From Obelidium mucronatum (taxonomy: Eukaryota > Chytridiomycota > Chytridiomycetes > Chytridiales > Chytriomycetaceae), in contig JAIVFH010000005.1 of assembly GCA_025765595.1 (NCBI GenBank), positions 124,001-188,000 on the forward strand: a DNA stretch of 64,000 nucleotides. Reading direction: 5' to 3'. Under the pieces are notes generated by a model. That model searched no databases. It saw nothing but the letters and a program-made list of their open reading frames with translations, and had not been told where the DNA came from. Each line of letters begins with the position of its first letter. Positions within the stretch are counted from its first letter, which is position 1. The translations under genes and the position numbers were made by a program. Shown here piece by piece: positions 44,501 through 55,540 of the stretch.

Positions 44501-44902
44501 GTGATCTAAGCATGTTGTCTCTTTATTTTCTCTGTTCTTTCTTGTTTTACTTCATTACTGTTTATCATTATTGTTGGTTTTGAATAGAATTCATATTTTT
44601 ACTTTATCAGATTTTTTTCTTCCGATTTTGTGAAATATGCCATTGAAATGCAGGTTCAAGCTGCATCTGATATTTACGCGATATTTGACCAAAATATTTG
44701 TTTTTTGCATTTGGGTTTTTTTGGATATTTACAAATACTGAATTTGACCAAAATCTGAAATATTTTTTTGAAATCGTCATTTTTGGCAAATTGGTATTTA
44801 CAAATATTTTTTTTCAAATATTTATTTCTTATTTTCATTTTTCCCTAGGGAAATTTTCCTGCCAAACGGGGCCTAAAATAAAATAAAATAAAAGCAATTT
44901 GA

Positions 44903-45675
44903 ATGATGCAAAACATGGTACTTGCAGAGATTCGATATCCTCTGAATCTATCGCAGAGTCAATACTAAATCCGTTGCCAAAAAAAACAATCCTTCAGTTG
45001 CAGGAAGAGAATGCACAGGAAGATATCGAAGTCACTTGGGAGGACCAAAGAAACATCAACTCCTTTGCCAAAATGAACTCGAAAATGTCTGATTTGGAAG
45101 AAGAGTATGAGGACAAGAAGGTAAATAAATGTGATGGTTGATGTTTCTGTGGAGTATCCTTGGTTGTGGTTATCGACTTGTTTTTGCTGAGCGGACCTTC
45201 CACCCCCCTTGTCTGGAACGGAAACGATACCAATACAAATCTGCATCCAATGAAGGCAGCGCTGAAAAACTCTACTTTTTTTCATCTGTGGAAGGCCTGC
45301 ATGTTGTGTTAATACCATGTATTGAACATTTACAGAAAGATCGAGAATACTTGGAAGATCTGGAGCAAGAGTTGGAACTGGCAGATGACGAAGAGCCTGT
45401 ACGATACAAAATTGGAGACGCATTTATTCACATGTCGTTGGTGAGTCGCTTTTTAAACCCTCCTTTTTTTTCGCAAGGGCTCTCTTTGTTCCTAAACTCG
45501 ATTTACTCCACTTCAACAGGAAGCTGCTCAAGGACGCGTTGTAGGAGACAAAGACCAAGTCATTTCTGAAATCGAAACTCTGAAAACAGAAATGGACGAC
45601 TTGAGTGTTGAAATGGAAGCCTTGAAAAAGGTTCTCTATGCTCGATTTGGAAAGTCGATTAACCTGGAGAAATGA
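44903..45675 (+). CDS. GIM3: Prefoldin subunit 4
   Basis: A beta-type subunit of the hexameric prefoldin chaperone, which hands unfolded actin and tubulin to the CCT chaperonin. Exon 1 (MMQNM, 44903-44917) is spliced by a 79-nt intron (GTACTT, TACTAAAT branch, CTTCAG) to LQEENAQEDIEVTWEDQRNIN. A roughly 210-nt intron after EYEDKK leads to KDREYLEDLEQELELADDEEPVRYKIGDAFIHM. The last intron (GTGAGT..CAACAG) leads to the second coiled-coil helix, ending ALKKVLYARFGKSINLEK. The two helices flanking the EPVRYKIGD hairpin and the terminal LYARFG.SINLE are diagnostic. Confidence 0.92.
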
Positions 45676-45747
45676 TTCCTCCAGTTATTATTAATGCAAA
45701 TAAAGAAAAAAAAAAAAAAAAGAGTCAAAAAATCAAATTCATCAATA

Positions 45748-46557
45748 ATGATCAAACTCATCCTCAGTCATCGCGGCACAAAGTGGATCACACTCGGCTG
45801 GACAGCATTCATTGCTGAAAACTTGGTTCTTTCGGAAAACAGAGAAGCCTTGGTTTCAGCATTTGGAGAAGACAACTTTATCAGAACATATGCTGGCCTG
45901 AGCTCGATCGCATGTGGGTCGATTGCTTACGGATACTTGGTTCACGGCCATCGGAAAGGGCCACTGGTGCATTCGTTCTCAAGCACGCGGGGAGGACGGG
46001 GTCTGATTCTTGGATTGCAAGCTCTTGGACTGATTGGGCTCTCGCAATCGTTGCCGAAGCTGCAGATTCCAATCGGTTTGACTTCTACAGCGACAACGGC
46101 TGCGATTATACCTGCGTCTGAGTCGGGTCTCTCCTCGAGTCCTCCTCCTCCAGCAGCAACCCCGAAATTCAAGATTCTCTGCCCAATCGATATCGCCCAC
46201 GCCAAATCATCCAACCCAAACGAACTCGGTCTCAACAGAGTCACACGGCACCCGCAATTATTCTCGCTTGGGTTTCTGGCGCTGGGAACGGCACTTGCGT
46301 CTCCGTTCTTGACGTGTAGGATCCTTTGTGGGTTCCCGATTCTTTTTGCATTGATTGGCGGGGCGCACCAGGATCGGAGGTTTGAGAGGAGTGGGAAGTA
46401 TACACGCGAGTATTTGGATCAGACGAGTTTGATTCCGTTTGTGGCTTTGGTGACTGGGAAGCAGGAATGGGAGGTTTTGAATAAGGAAATGAAATGGGTG
46501 AATTCTGGGGTGGGTGTTGTAAGTGCTTTGGTGCTTAAATGGGGCAGAGCAGGTTGA
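45748..46557 (+). CDS. NnrU-family integral membrane protein
   Basis: 269 residues, one exon, start MIKLILSHRGTKW. There are about six hydrophobic segments. The family core is LNRVTRHPQLFSLGFLALGTALASP, with the RHP motif that carries the likely haem- or metal-facing His, and a later GGAHQDRRF. NnrU relatives include bacterial denitrification-linked proteins and the plant zeta-carotene isomerase Z-ISO. The substrate here is unknown; a role in carotenoid isomerisation is possible but unsupported by neighbours. An earlier Lys-rich start at 45694 is rejected as translated A-tract. Confidence 0.75.
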   Translation: MIKLILSHRGTKWITLGWTAFIAENLVLSENREALVSAFGEDNFIRTYAGLSSIACGSIAYGYLVHGHRKGPLVHSFSSTRGGRGLILGLQALGLIGLSQSLPKLQIPIGLTSTATTAAIIPASESGLSSSPPPPAATPKFKILCPIDIAHAKSSNPNELGLNRVTRHPQLFSLGFLALGTALASPFLTCRILCGFPILFALIGGAHQDRRFERSGKYTREYLDQTSLIPFVALVTGKQEWEVLNKEMKWVNSGVGVVSALVLKWGRAG

Positions 46558-46606
46558 TGGCCTTTTTTTATACTCAAGAATACAAGCCTCAAGGTTTTCA
46601 AAACAA

Positions 46607-47860
46607 TTAATTTATTGATTTCTCTTGTAATAACTGTTCGATTGCACGTAACTCATTTTGTGCAATGCCGGGACCTCCGTTTGCAACAAGAAACGTATCC
46701 ACTTGCTTGAGGACTCCCTCCCAATCTGATTCTGTCAACACCCATCCTTTTGTTTTTGCATAGTGACGAACAGCTTCTCGCGCCGTTACTCCTTCCGACT
46801 CAAAATACAGTTCCCGTACAGCCGTGTAAAAATGGTGAATGTCCTTATTCCAATGAACACTCACAGTCTCTCCTGTTGTGAACGCGCTGTAATAAAACGG
46901 ACTATCGACTTGATCGTGGAATTTGGCGCGATCCGACACCCAGTTCACGTATACACCTGTATGGTTCACCCACCGCCCTGTTGTCAAATCCTCATGCCCA
47001 ATTCGGTTCTCAAAGACCCATTCCCGGTCCGTCATTGTAATGTACTCTACGAGCGATGTACTCAAGATGTAGAGCGAGCCTGTCATGTAGTGCAACCAGT
47101 TTGGGGGGCCAGTGTACATTGTGCCAATGTAGTTGGGGTCCTTCTCTTGAAGGGATTTTAGAAACGCGTTTAATCGATCCACGTGCACCAATGTATCGTC
47201 GTCTGTTTTACCGATATACTTGTATCGTGGGCACCACGCGTCTTTTTCAGTTGGGTGAGGAGTGTAAGCTCTGTTTCGTGCTTCGGCGAACCAATCAAAT
47301 GTTTTCCCGTCGTTCATGTTTTCTGGGTTTGGTAATATGACCGTATCGTTTGGGTACAGTAATTGTTCAAGGTATAGTGATTCTTTCTGGATGTTGTTGT
47401 CTTGGTTATTTTTGGGACCGCCAAAGACAAAGACGAAATCAATCTCGCTGGAAGAGTTGGATTGGGAATACGTCGGCCGCAAGTATTGTCGTCGCATTGA
47501 GTTGTTCGGGTCTGTGACAGTGATGACGCCAATGAGGGCGGTTTTTGGTTTTGGACAGCTTGAAGAAGTTGGGAAGAGCAGTGAGTGTTTTCCGTGATTG
47601 TCGGCCGCGGTTGATCGAGAAGCGAGACTGTTTGACGGAGATTGAAACTTTGGTGATGGTTTCAGCGGAACTTCCTTGGCAGGTGGAGGTGGTGGTGAGG
47701 GTTGATGAGGTTTCTGTTCAACGACCAAATCGTGGTGGGGCTCTGGAACCGTTGTGATTGGCTGTTTCTGATTGCTGGCAACGCTTGCGGAGTTGAGAAA
47801 GACCAGCAGCGTGGCGGCCAGCAGCAAGGCGGCATAGACCAGCCTGTCGACTCTGCTCAT
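46607..47860 (-). CDS. Type II membrane GT31-like glycosyltransferase
   Basis: 417 residues. A short cytosolic tail (MSRVDRL) and signal anchor (VYAALLLAATLLVFLNSA) are followed by a Pro/Ser-rich stem to about residue 105 and the catalytic domain. The galactosyltransferase-31 motifs are present: SMRRQYLRPTY (RR..R.TW type), VFVFGG, the metal-binding KTDDDTLVH, YMTGSLYILS and GHEDLTTGRWV. Family members transfer beta-1,3 sugars in the Golgi. Acceptor unknown. It is tail-to-tail with the NnrU gene (49 bp apart) and head-to-head with glucosidase II (45 bp between start codons). Confidence 0.85.
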   Translation of the reverse strand: MSRVDRLVYAALLLAATLLVFLNSASVASNQKQPITTVPEPHHDLVVEQKPHQPSPPPPPAKEVPLKPSPKFQSPSNSLASRSTAADNHGKHSLLFPTSSSCPKPKTALIGVITVTDPNNSMRRQYLRPTYSQSNSSSEIDFVFVFGGPKNNQDNNIQKESLYLEQLLYPNDTVILPNPENMNDGKTFDWFAEARNRAYTPHPTEKDAWCPRYKYIGKTDDDTLVHVDRLNAFLKSLQEKDPNYIGTMYTGPPNWLHYMTGSLYILSTSLVEYITMTDREWVFENRIGHEDLTTGRWVNHTGVYVNWVSDRAKFHDQVDSPFYYSAFTTGETVSVHWNKDIHHFYTAVRELYFESEGVTAREAVRHYAKTKGWVLTESDWEGVLKQVDTFLVANGGPGIAQNELRAIEQLLQEKSIN

Positions 47861-47905
47861 GTTGATTGATGTCTAAAAATAGATTTAATTAAATAAATAA
47901 AAGAA

Positions 47906-50900
47906 ATGAAAACGCTCCTCGCCCTCCTGCTCGTTGCGCTGGGGACTGCGGCCGTCAAGCGCCACGACTTCAAGACGTGTGCGCAGAGCGGGTTCTGCAC
48001 CCGGCAGCGGGCGTTCGGACACGTGTCCGAACACCAAGAGACGCCGCCCGAGACGTACTCGCTGCTGGCGTCGACGCTCGCCGTCGCCGGCGACCAGCGC
48101 AGCGTCGAAGCGACGGTGCGCGCGGACGCGTCGCTGGCGCTGTTTGCGCTGCGCATCGACGCGGCGGCGGGCGGCGGGCTGCGCGTGCGGCTGCGCGAGG
48201 CGGGCGGCGACGCGTTCGACCTCGGCGGCGTCGCCGGGCTTGCGCTGGCCGCGGAGGCAAACGCGACGGCGGCGGCCTTCGCGCGCGTCGGCGCCGGCGG
48301 CCGCGTGCTCGAATTGGCCAATCAGAACACGCTGCACATCGACGCGGCGCCGTTTGCGCTGCGCGTCGTCGCCCGCAGCGGCGCCGTGCTGGCCGTCTTC
48401 AACGAGCGCGGCTTCCTCAACTGCGAGCACCGGCGCGCGAAAGTGGATGAGTCAGCGGCCAGCACGGGCGAAGCGGCGGCGGACGCCGATCTGTCCGAGG
48501 ACGAAAAGCGGCTGAAGCAGTGGAAGGAAGATCTCAACAAGGACAAGTGGGAAGAGTCGTTTGGCGGAAAGACGGACTCAAAGCCAAAAGGTAGGTTGAT
48601 GTACTGATGGTCATCTCATTCTCAATCATAATTGATTTTGAATCATACAGGTCCCACTTCGATGGGTTTTGATTTGTCGTTTCCGGGTTTCAGTCATGTA
48701 TACGGTCTTCCTCAACACGCTTCTTCTTACTCTCTCAAAACTACTCGCGGTCCAAACGCTCCGTACTCGGACCCATACAGACTTTATAATTTTGATGTCT
48801 TTGAATACGAATTGGATAACCCGATGGCGCTTTATGGCTCTGTTCCCTTTTTGTTGGCTCATTCGGCTCAACAAGGTTCCGTTGGTGCACTTTGGGTGAA
48901 TTCTGCTGAAATGTGGGTCGATGTCGAAAAGCGTGCTTCTGGTGGTTTTTCCAAGAAGAATAATGAGGTTTGTTGACTACTGGTAGTAGTCTACTGTCGA
49001 ACAAACGCTGAATGCATTCTTTCGCTATTCACTTGTTCCATAAAACAAGAATCCAAGACTAACAAAACTTATTAGGCCAACCTGAACAAGCAAGAATCCA
49101 GAGACTCCACTACAAAACCTAGTACATCGACACACTGGATGGCTGAATCCGGAATCATTGACCTCTTTCTGTTTTTCGGTCCAGACCCTGCCTCAATTGC
49201 AGACCAACTCACGCTATATACTGGACGCAGCGCTCTTCCTCAACATTTCGCGATCGGATACCATCAGTCTCGATGGAACTACTTGGATGAACAAGATGTG
49301 GACGATGTCGACAACAAGTTTGATCAAAATGATATCCCGTACGATGTTTTGTGGTTGGATATCGAACACACGAATGGAAAGAGATACTTTACTTGGGATA
49401 AAGTAAAGTTCCCTAATCCCACCGAAATGCAGGAAGCTTTGGGAGTGAAGGGTCGCAAGGTTGGAAGTTTGTTTTTCTTTGGTTTATTTGTGTTTAAACC
49501 TTTAGTTTCTTGATCTTCCATAGATGGTTACAATTATTGATCCACACTTGAAGCAAGACGATGGTTATTCTGTTTCCAAGCAGGCCAAAGATTTGGGTCT
49601 CTTGGTCAAAAACAAGGATAACGGAGATTTTGATGGATGGTGTTGGCCAGGAACCTCATACTGGATTGATTACCTAAACCCGGATGGGCGCAAATTCTGG
49701 GCTGAGCAATTCAAATACTCCAACTATGAGGTTTTTTTTACAAAACAATTGGATTTGTTGGACGGTCCTCTTAATTTCTTTTTTTTATTTTGTCAGGGAT
49801 CGACAAAGTTCCTCTACACTTGGAATGACATGAATGAGCCTTCTGTATTTAGTGGTCCCGAAATCACAATGCCAAAAGACAACTTGCATTACGGAGGTGT
49901 TGAACACCGTGATGTTCACAACATTTATGGAGCCCTTCAACACAGAGCCACCGCTGAAGGCCACAAACTTCGAAGCGACAACACGGATCGCCCCTTTGTC
50001 TTGTCCCGTGCCTTCTTTATCGGCACGCAACGGTACGGAGCAATCTGGACCGGTGACAACACAGCCCAATGGGAACACTTGGAAGCCTCTATCCCAATGC
50101 TTCTCACCATTGGAGTATCTGGAATTACATTCTGTGGTGCAGATGTGGGAGGATTTTTCGGAAACCCAGATACCGAGTTGTTGATTCGGTGGTATCAAGC
50201 AGCCGCTTACCAGCCCTTTTTCCGTGCTCACGCGCATATTGACACCAAAAGACGTGAACCGTGGTTGTTTGGAGAGCCATACACGAGTCTGATTCGGGAA
50301 AGTGTGAGAAGACGGTACAGGATCTTGCCGTACTTGTATACATTGTTTTGGGAGGCGAATCAGAATGGATCTCCAATCATGAGGTAAAATTTATTTTTCG
50401 GTCATGTTGGAGTTTTTGGCAGGGGTTGTTTGTTGATGTTGCGGAACCCCACAAAAATTTTTTAAGATCTCTGATGCATGAGTTCCCAACAGATGAAAAG
50501 ACGTTTGACATTGAAAATGCGTTCATGCTTGGAAGTGCTTTGTTGGTGCACCCTGTTGTCAAGAAGGACACATCTTCTGTTGACGTGTATTTGCCGCCAT
50601 CTGCAGTAAGTTGCTCTATTCTAATTTTTTTTTCTTTGGAAGTACACCGATTCTAATGACATCCTCTTTTTTTTATTTTTACCTTCCCCGAAAACAGAAA
50701 TGGTACGACTACGACACATTTGCGGTAATGAAAACCGGCCTCATCAATGTCCCCACTCCGCTTGAAAAAGTGCCCACGTACCTACGAGCGGGTACAATCC
50801 TTCCCCGCCGCGACCGTATCCGGCGTGCTGCAAACCTGAGTCTGCGGGATCCATATACTCTGATTATCGCGTTGGATGATCAAGGAAGCGCGAAAGGAAC

Positions 50901-51231
50901 GCTGTATGTGGACGATGGACATTCATATGAACATGAAACCGATGGAAAGTATATTATCGTTGACTTTGTGTATGAAAAGGGTGTTTTGAAGGCATCTTCG
51001 AAGCGAAGAATTGAGGAAAGTAAGGAGGTTGGTTTGACGAGACGAGTGGTTGAGAGTTTGGGGTCGAGAGTGGAACGATTGGTGTTGGTGGGTGGGAAAG
51101 TCAAGAGCGTGACTGTTGAGAAGGAAGGGGAAGAGAAGAGAAGGTTGGAGTTTAGAAGTGAAGGGAATGTTGTTATTGTTAAGGATCCCAAGGTTGTTGT
51201 GGGAGATGAGTGGAAGATTGTTGTTGCATGA
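47906..51231 (+). CDS. ROT2: Glucosidase II alpha subunit (GH31), ER glycan trimming
   Basis: It removes the two inner alpha-1,3-glucoses from N-glycans on new glycoproteins in the ER. Start [25 protein letters not shown] is a signal peptide plus the typical [12 protein letters not shown] opening. The N-domain (extremely GC-rich, 47940-48500) is followed by [29 protein letters not shown] and [20 protein letters not shown]. The nucleophile motif [10 protein letters not shown] is near 49820-49849 and the acid/base region [15 protein letters not shown] near 50040-50080. [26 protein letters not shown] and a C-terminal beta domain complete it. Introns occur near 48593, 48967, 49458, 49730, 50383 and 50606. 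No HDEL-type signal is present, as expected for a subunit held by its beta partner. Confidence 0.94.
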
Positions 51232-51593
51232 GAACTGTGTTTTTTTTTGGTTTAAAAAAAAAAGTATCACAATCATCCGTTATGATTTTGGAAAAGTCAA
51301 CGTTTGACAAATGTGTTCATGTTCTTGTTTTATTATTCGAAACGTGGATAGTTTAAGTCGGAAGTCAACGTGATCCATGACAAAACGCCAAAAGATCACG
51401 GCTTTCCTTGCATTCGAAACGCGTTTTACCTTTTACTCTCGAATGCCTGTGTCTTGTAGGCTTCTACAAACAGCCCATCCATCACCTGCAAGCATTTTCA
51501 TTAACTTCTGATTTTTTTGGAAATTGTCACTTCGGGCAGCCACGCGAAAAAAGAAAAAAAAACAGCGATTTCCCGTTTATCCTGAACTATCAA
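51232..51593. other. Intergenic, no gene seen
   Basis: About 360 bp between the glucosidase II stop and the receptor start. There are T- and A-runs and a short open frame at 51408-51605 without features. It probably holds the 3' end of one gene and the promoter of the next. Confidence 0.6.
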
Positions 51594-52101
51594 TGCATCA
51601 ACTGAACTTCTATATATTCCTCCACCTGGCACTTCTGTACTTGATCCCTACATCCAACGCCTCAGTCCACCCACTATCACTAGGCGAGGCCATCAACTGG
51701 ACCGCCGCCAATGTGGACACAAACAACGGCTGGTTTTACAATGCTCCAGCAGGATGTCAGCTCCCCGCTTCGAACTGGACGAAACTCAAGTATCCAGACG
51801 GTTCATCGTACACAGGATCAAAGAGACCTATCGTGTTACTGTTTGATCAAAAGGATTCGTCTATTTTGGCTACCCATGTAGTTCAATATTTGTTGCAGTC
51901 GATGGGATACAAGTTGAGTTCTCGGACCTTTTTTTTCTTTTATTCTTAGTGTTTAATGGGGGTGTTTTTTGGGTTTGTTGTTGCGGCGATTACGCGCGTT
52001 TTTTCTGATTGTGATTACTTTGGTTGGTTTTTTAGTGTGCAAGTGGTCACGGTTTGAGATTTGTCACAGTTTTTTTTTTCTCCCACTAATCACGACTGTT
52101 T

Positions 52102-52141
<40 letters not shown>

Positions 52142-55100
52142 CGAAAAAAAAATTAGAGACTAAAGTATATTCTGGGCCCAGAGTTCTCCCTTGTTGATTT
52201 AGAATTGGAAATTTGTAAATTCGCATGCATATTTTTTTAGGGGCATTTTCACTCATGAGACTAAATTTCTTTTTTCTTTTTGGGATAGGGCAAAACGACT
52301 TTCAAGACATGAATCAAATAACAAGAGACGGTAGTATAGTGAATATCGGAAATACGGGGTGAAGCCTTTTTTTTTGTGCTACTTTTTTTTTTTTTAAACC
52401 ATCTATATTTTTTGGGTGAAGTTAACATAAAACAATCCTATTTTTATAGATACAATGGAAACTTTGGACTCTATGTACCCAGCTATATGTTGGACGATAA
52501 TCCCGACATATCTCTTGACTTTTGGCGATTCTTGTCCAAAGCGAGTGAGATGGAGGAAACAGGGCTTCCAAAGGCTGGGTCTGGTCCTTATAGCTTGGTT
52601 AATGGTGTTCCAGTGTGTGATAAAATGGCGGGAGTTTGCAAGAATGGGGTTTGAGAGACTTCTTTTTTTTTTTTTTTTTAAAGATTTAATTTTTTTTTTA
52701 GAGTTACGTGCCAGCACAATGCAAAACAAAGGGAAGCCAGTGCTTTGAGCTATGGCACTACGACACGACATTTGCACCTTCAATGTACCAAAGAATCGTG
52801 GATGGGCTCAACTTGTCTCTTGTAATCAACTTTCTGGGTGCCGAACAAGCGCCAAAAATCATTCAATCCGCAATCGACAAAAGGAAACCGGTTCTGTTTT
52901 TCAACTGGACTCCAAGCTCTTTTGTGGCGAGCAATGATTTATCGCGGGTCATGTTCCCGTTGACGAATTCTAAACAGTATAATACGTTTCGAAAGAGTTA
53001 GTTCAAGGCGTTTCTGTTTTTTCTTTGTTTCTTTTTGCTGTTTCTCTAATTTCCGCGTATTTGTATTTTTTTTTTCTTGTTGCAAGACAAGACGATTCCT
53101 TTAACTTCAGACCCAGCCGCCACACAAATCAGGAAACTGGCTTCTGCGCAGTTTATGGCAGATTTCCCAGAGTTGAATTCATTTGTATCGCAGATTCGTA
53201 TTTCAGATGAAAACATGAACGCAATGCTTAAAAGTAAAGTGGTAAATAAGTGGGGTAACGCTGAAGCTGCGTGCGACTGGATTAATAATACAATGTCCGA
53301 ATGGAAAGGTACAGAAAATGAAAGAAAAAGACGTTTAATTTTATTTATTTATTGTTTGCCTTTTTTTTTGTAAGATTGGATGCCAAAAGTTCCAAAATCT
53401 GCAGGTGACTTTTAAAAAATGCACTTCTTGGGGGGGTTAATGATGGACCTCTGACTATTTTTTTTATTACCCTGAAAAGCTGTATGTCCAATCGGAAAGG
53501 GTCGATACCTAACAGGAATAACGTATTCTTGCATTACGTGTCCAACAGGGAGTTATAATTGGAAAGTCAACAATACTGCGGAATGTCTGGTGAGTGATTG
53601 CCATTCCGATTATTTTGTTTTAAATTATTCTGTTTTTTGAAATCCAGCCTTGTCCGAATGGGTTTGATTGCCTCGGGGGATCTCAAGTGAATGTGCTCCA
53701 AGGCCAATGGATGCCAAATGACTCCCTTGTACCAACCAGTTACATATGTCCATCGCACGAAGCTTGCTGCATCGAAGAGAGTTGTCCCCCGCTAACGTGC
53801 CAGCACAAGTTCACAGGACTCTTGTGTACAGAATGCAAAGCCGAAAACGAGTATATTTGGGGAAATGAGTGCCACAAGTGCTCCAGTTACGGAGGCGCAA
53901 GTTTCTACGTTCTGATTCTGGTTGCGTTTTTCTGTTCCTTCCTGGTGCTCCTTCTTCCGTACGAGGAAGCGCCGACTGTGGAGCTCCTCTTCTTTTATTT
54001 CCAGGTTGCCAGATATATTTTCGAAACGCAAGTGAATGGGATTCTCAGTGTTCCTGGAATCAGTACATTTTTGTCAATCGCTGCTCTTAATGTGGATGGT
54101 TTTGTGACGGATTGTCCGTTACCTGTTACAGGAGTAAACAAACTCTTGTTTCGGTTCTTCTTGCCGCTGTTGATGCTGTTTTACATTGTGTCCTTGTATT
54201 ATTTCTTGAGAATACTGCAGGCCCGTTTTTCTAGTGTGGGTCAGGCGATTGTTCGGTGGACACCGTATTGGTTGAAGGGTGATTCTGTTAGTTTGATTTG
54301 CTTTCGCGCCGTTATCATCACCATGACTTTTATCATTATGCCATTAGTCGATAGTAGCTTGTTATTGTATGTTTTTTTTATTTTGGTTGTATTTTTGATT
54401 GCGTTACCCTAAACTTTTGTTTTTGTTTTTTTGGCAGGTTACAATGTCAAACCATCGAGGGAAAAAATGTCCTTACGCAAGCCCCCCAAATTGAATGTTT
54501 CAGTGCACAGCATGTTGGAGCAGCAGCATTTGCTATTATCATCATATCCATCATGATGGTGGGACTTCCACTTGGACTGGCGTATCTCTTGTACAGACTT
54601 TGGAAGGGAGACATGATCAAGTTTGAGCATTCGGGGCTGTCGCCATTGCAGAAATTGTTTCAATGTCTCTATATTATATTTAAACCGGAACTCTTTTTTA
54701 TGATGCCTGTCACGATTCTTGAGAAGGGTCTGGTTTCGGTGCTATTCACTTTAATGTCGCGATATACAGGTTAGGCCTGCTTTGTTTTTATTTTTGGAAG
54801 ATGCAATACTTTATGCATATATAATAATTTAATATAAAGGTCGTGTTCAAATGAACGTTTACGTCATGGTACTGTCACTCCTCTGTGCCACAAGAATATA
54901 CATCCAACCATTCTCCAATCATTTGGAAGCCTACTTGAATCGCGAAATCGCTCTTGGGATCTTGGCAATGATTGGACTTCGACAATATACTGACCAATAC
55001 GGAGTTTCCACGTTGACTCTTTTGGAAATTGGACTCGTGATTTTCTTGCCGCCGTTCTTGCATATCATCCGATGGACGCAAGGGAACTATCATAAACACA

Positions 55101-55408
55101 AGGAGGTTATTCATGAGGTTGTTAGCAAGCGGAGTCGAAATGGAAGCCGCAGTGGGGGAAGCAGCAGCTTTAGTGGAGTCAAGAGCCTTGAAGTGTCTAC
55201 ACAATCTGTTGCTGCAAGTGCAACTGGAACTGCTATTACTTCGAGATCTTTGATTGCCCATGGCGCTAAAGGCTCAATCGAGAAACTCTCATGTCATTCA
55301 AGATCAAATACTGTGAGAAGTATGACTTTATCACGAAAAACTACCGTGGAGGATAAGTCGCGAAAACCAGATGAACAAATCCCCCTGAATATTACGCCAG
55401 CTCCTTGA
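51594..55408 (+). CDS. Receptor-like protein: signal peptide, type II substrate-binding domain, Cys-rich module, multi-TM core
   Basis: Start MHQLNFYIFLHLALLYLIPTSNA is a signal peptide. An OpuAC/glycine-betaine-like type II binding fold follows: RPIVLLFDQKDSSILATHVV, YNGNFGLYVPSYMLDDNPD, LSLVINFLGAEQAPKIIQ and RKPVLFFNWTPSSF. Next is a GCC2/GCC3-like Cys-rich module (CPIGKGRYLTGITYSC..CPTGSYNW, CPNGFDC, QGQWMPND, FTGLLCTECKAENEY). The membrane core has roughly 7-9 TM segments, from ASFYVLILVAFFCSF to LTLLEIGLVIFLPPFLHII, and a Ser-rich cytosolic tail ends LNITPAP. At least eight introns are needed. The exons between 51915 and 52450, including one with QNDFQDMNQITRDGS near 52290, are provisional. 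Binding-protein fold outside and GPCR-like core inside suggest a small-molecule sensor; the ligand is unknown. Confidence 0.75.
52102..52142. repeat. (AAC)n microsatellite in an intron of the receptor gene
   Basis: About 13 uninterrupted AAC/ACA units lie in the long intron region of the receptor. The poly-Asn frame it produces is an artefact. Confidence 0.9.
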
Positions 55409-55540
55409 TCATCATCATCCCTCTAATCTATCTTGGAACTTTCTTTTTCTGCTTTCAGTATCGTTTTCTTACAGTTAATAAATACCACAACAACTTCAGC
55501 AAAACTCTGACAAAAGATTCGATATCTTATTTCATATTTT

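Larger units (their letters stand above)
41701..44873. mobile_element. Complete PIF/Harbinger DNA transposon, 3173 bp
   Basis: Perfect 16-bp terminal inverted repeats GGCCCCGTTTGGCAGG (41701-41716) and its complement (44858-44873) are flanked by a TAA/TAA target duplication (41698-41700, 44874-44876). This is the 3-bp TWA duplication typical of the superfamily. It encodes the two expected proteins on opposite strands, a DDE transposase and a Myb/SANT-like DNA-binding protein. Perfect TIRs and open reading frames suggest recent activity. Confidence 0.96.

Noticed and set aside
47885..48515. Long overlapping frames in all six readings over the glucosidase II N-domain
   Set aside because: They arise from extreme GC content, which depletes stops. 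Only the plus-strand frame has a signal peptide, the KRHDFKTC opening and continues into the GH31 domain.
51969..52163. Frame with a poly-Asn run
   Set aside because: Translation of an AAC microsatellite in an intron, without start context or homologous flanks.
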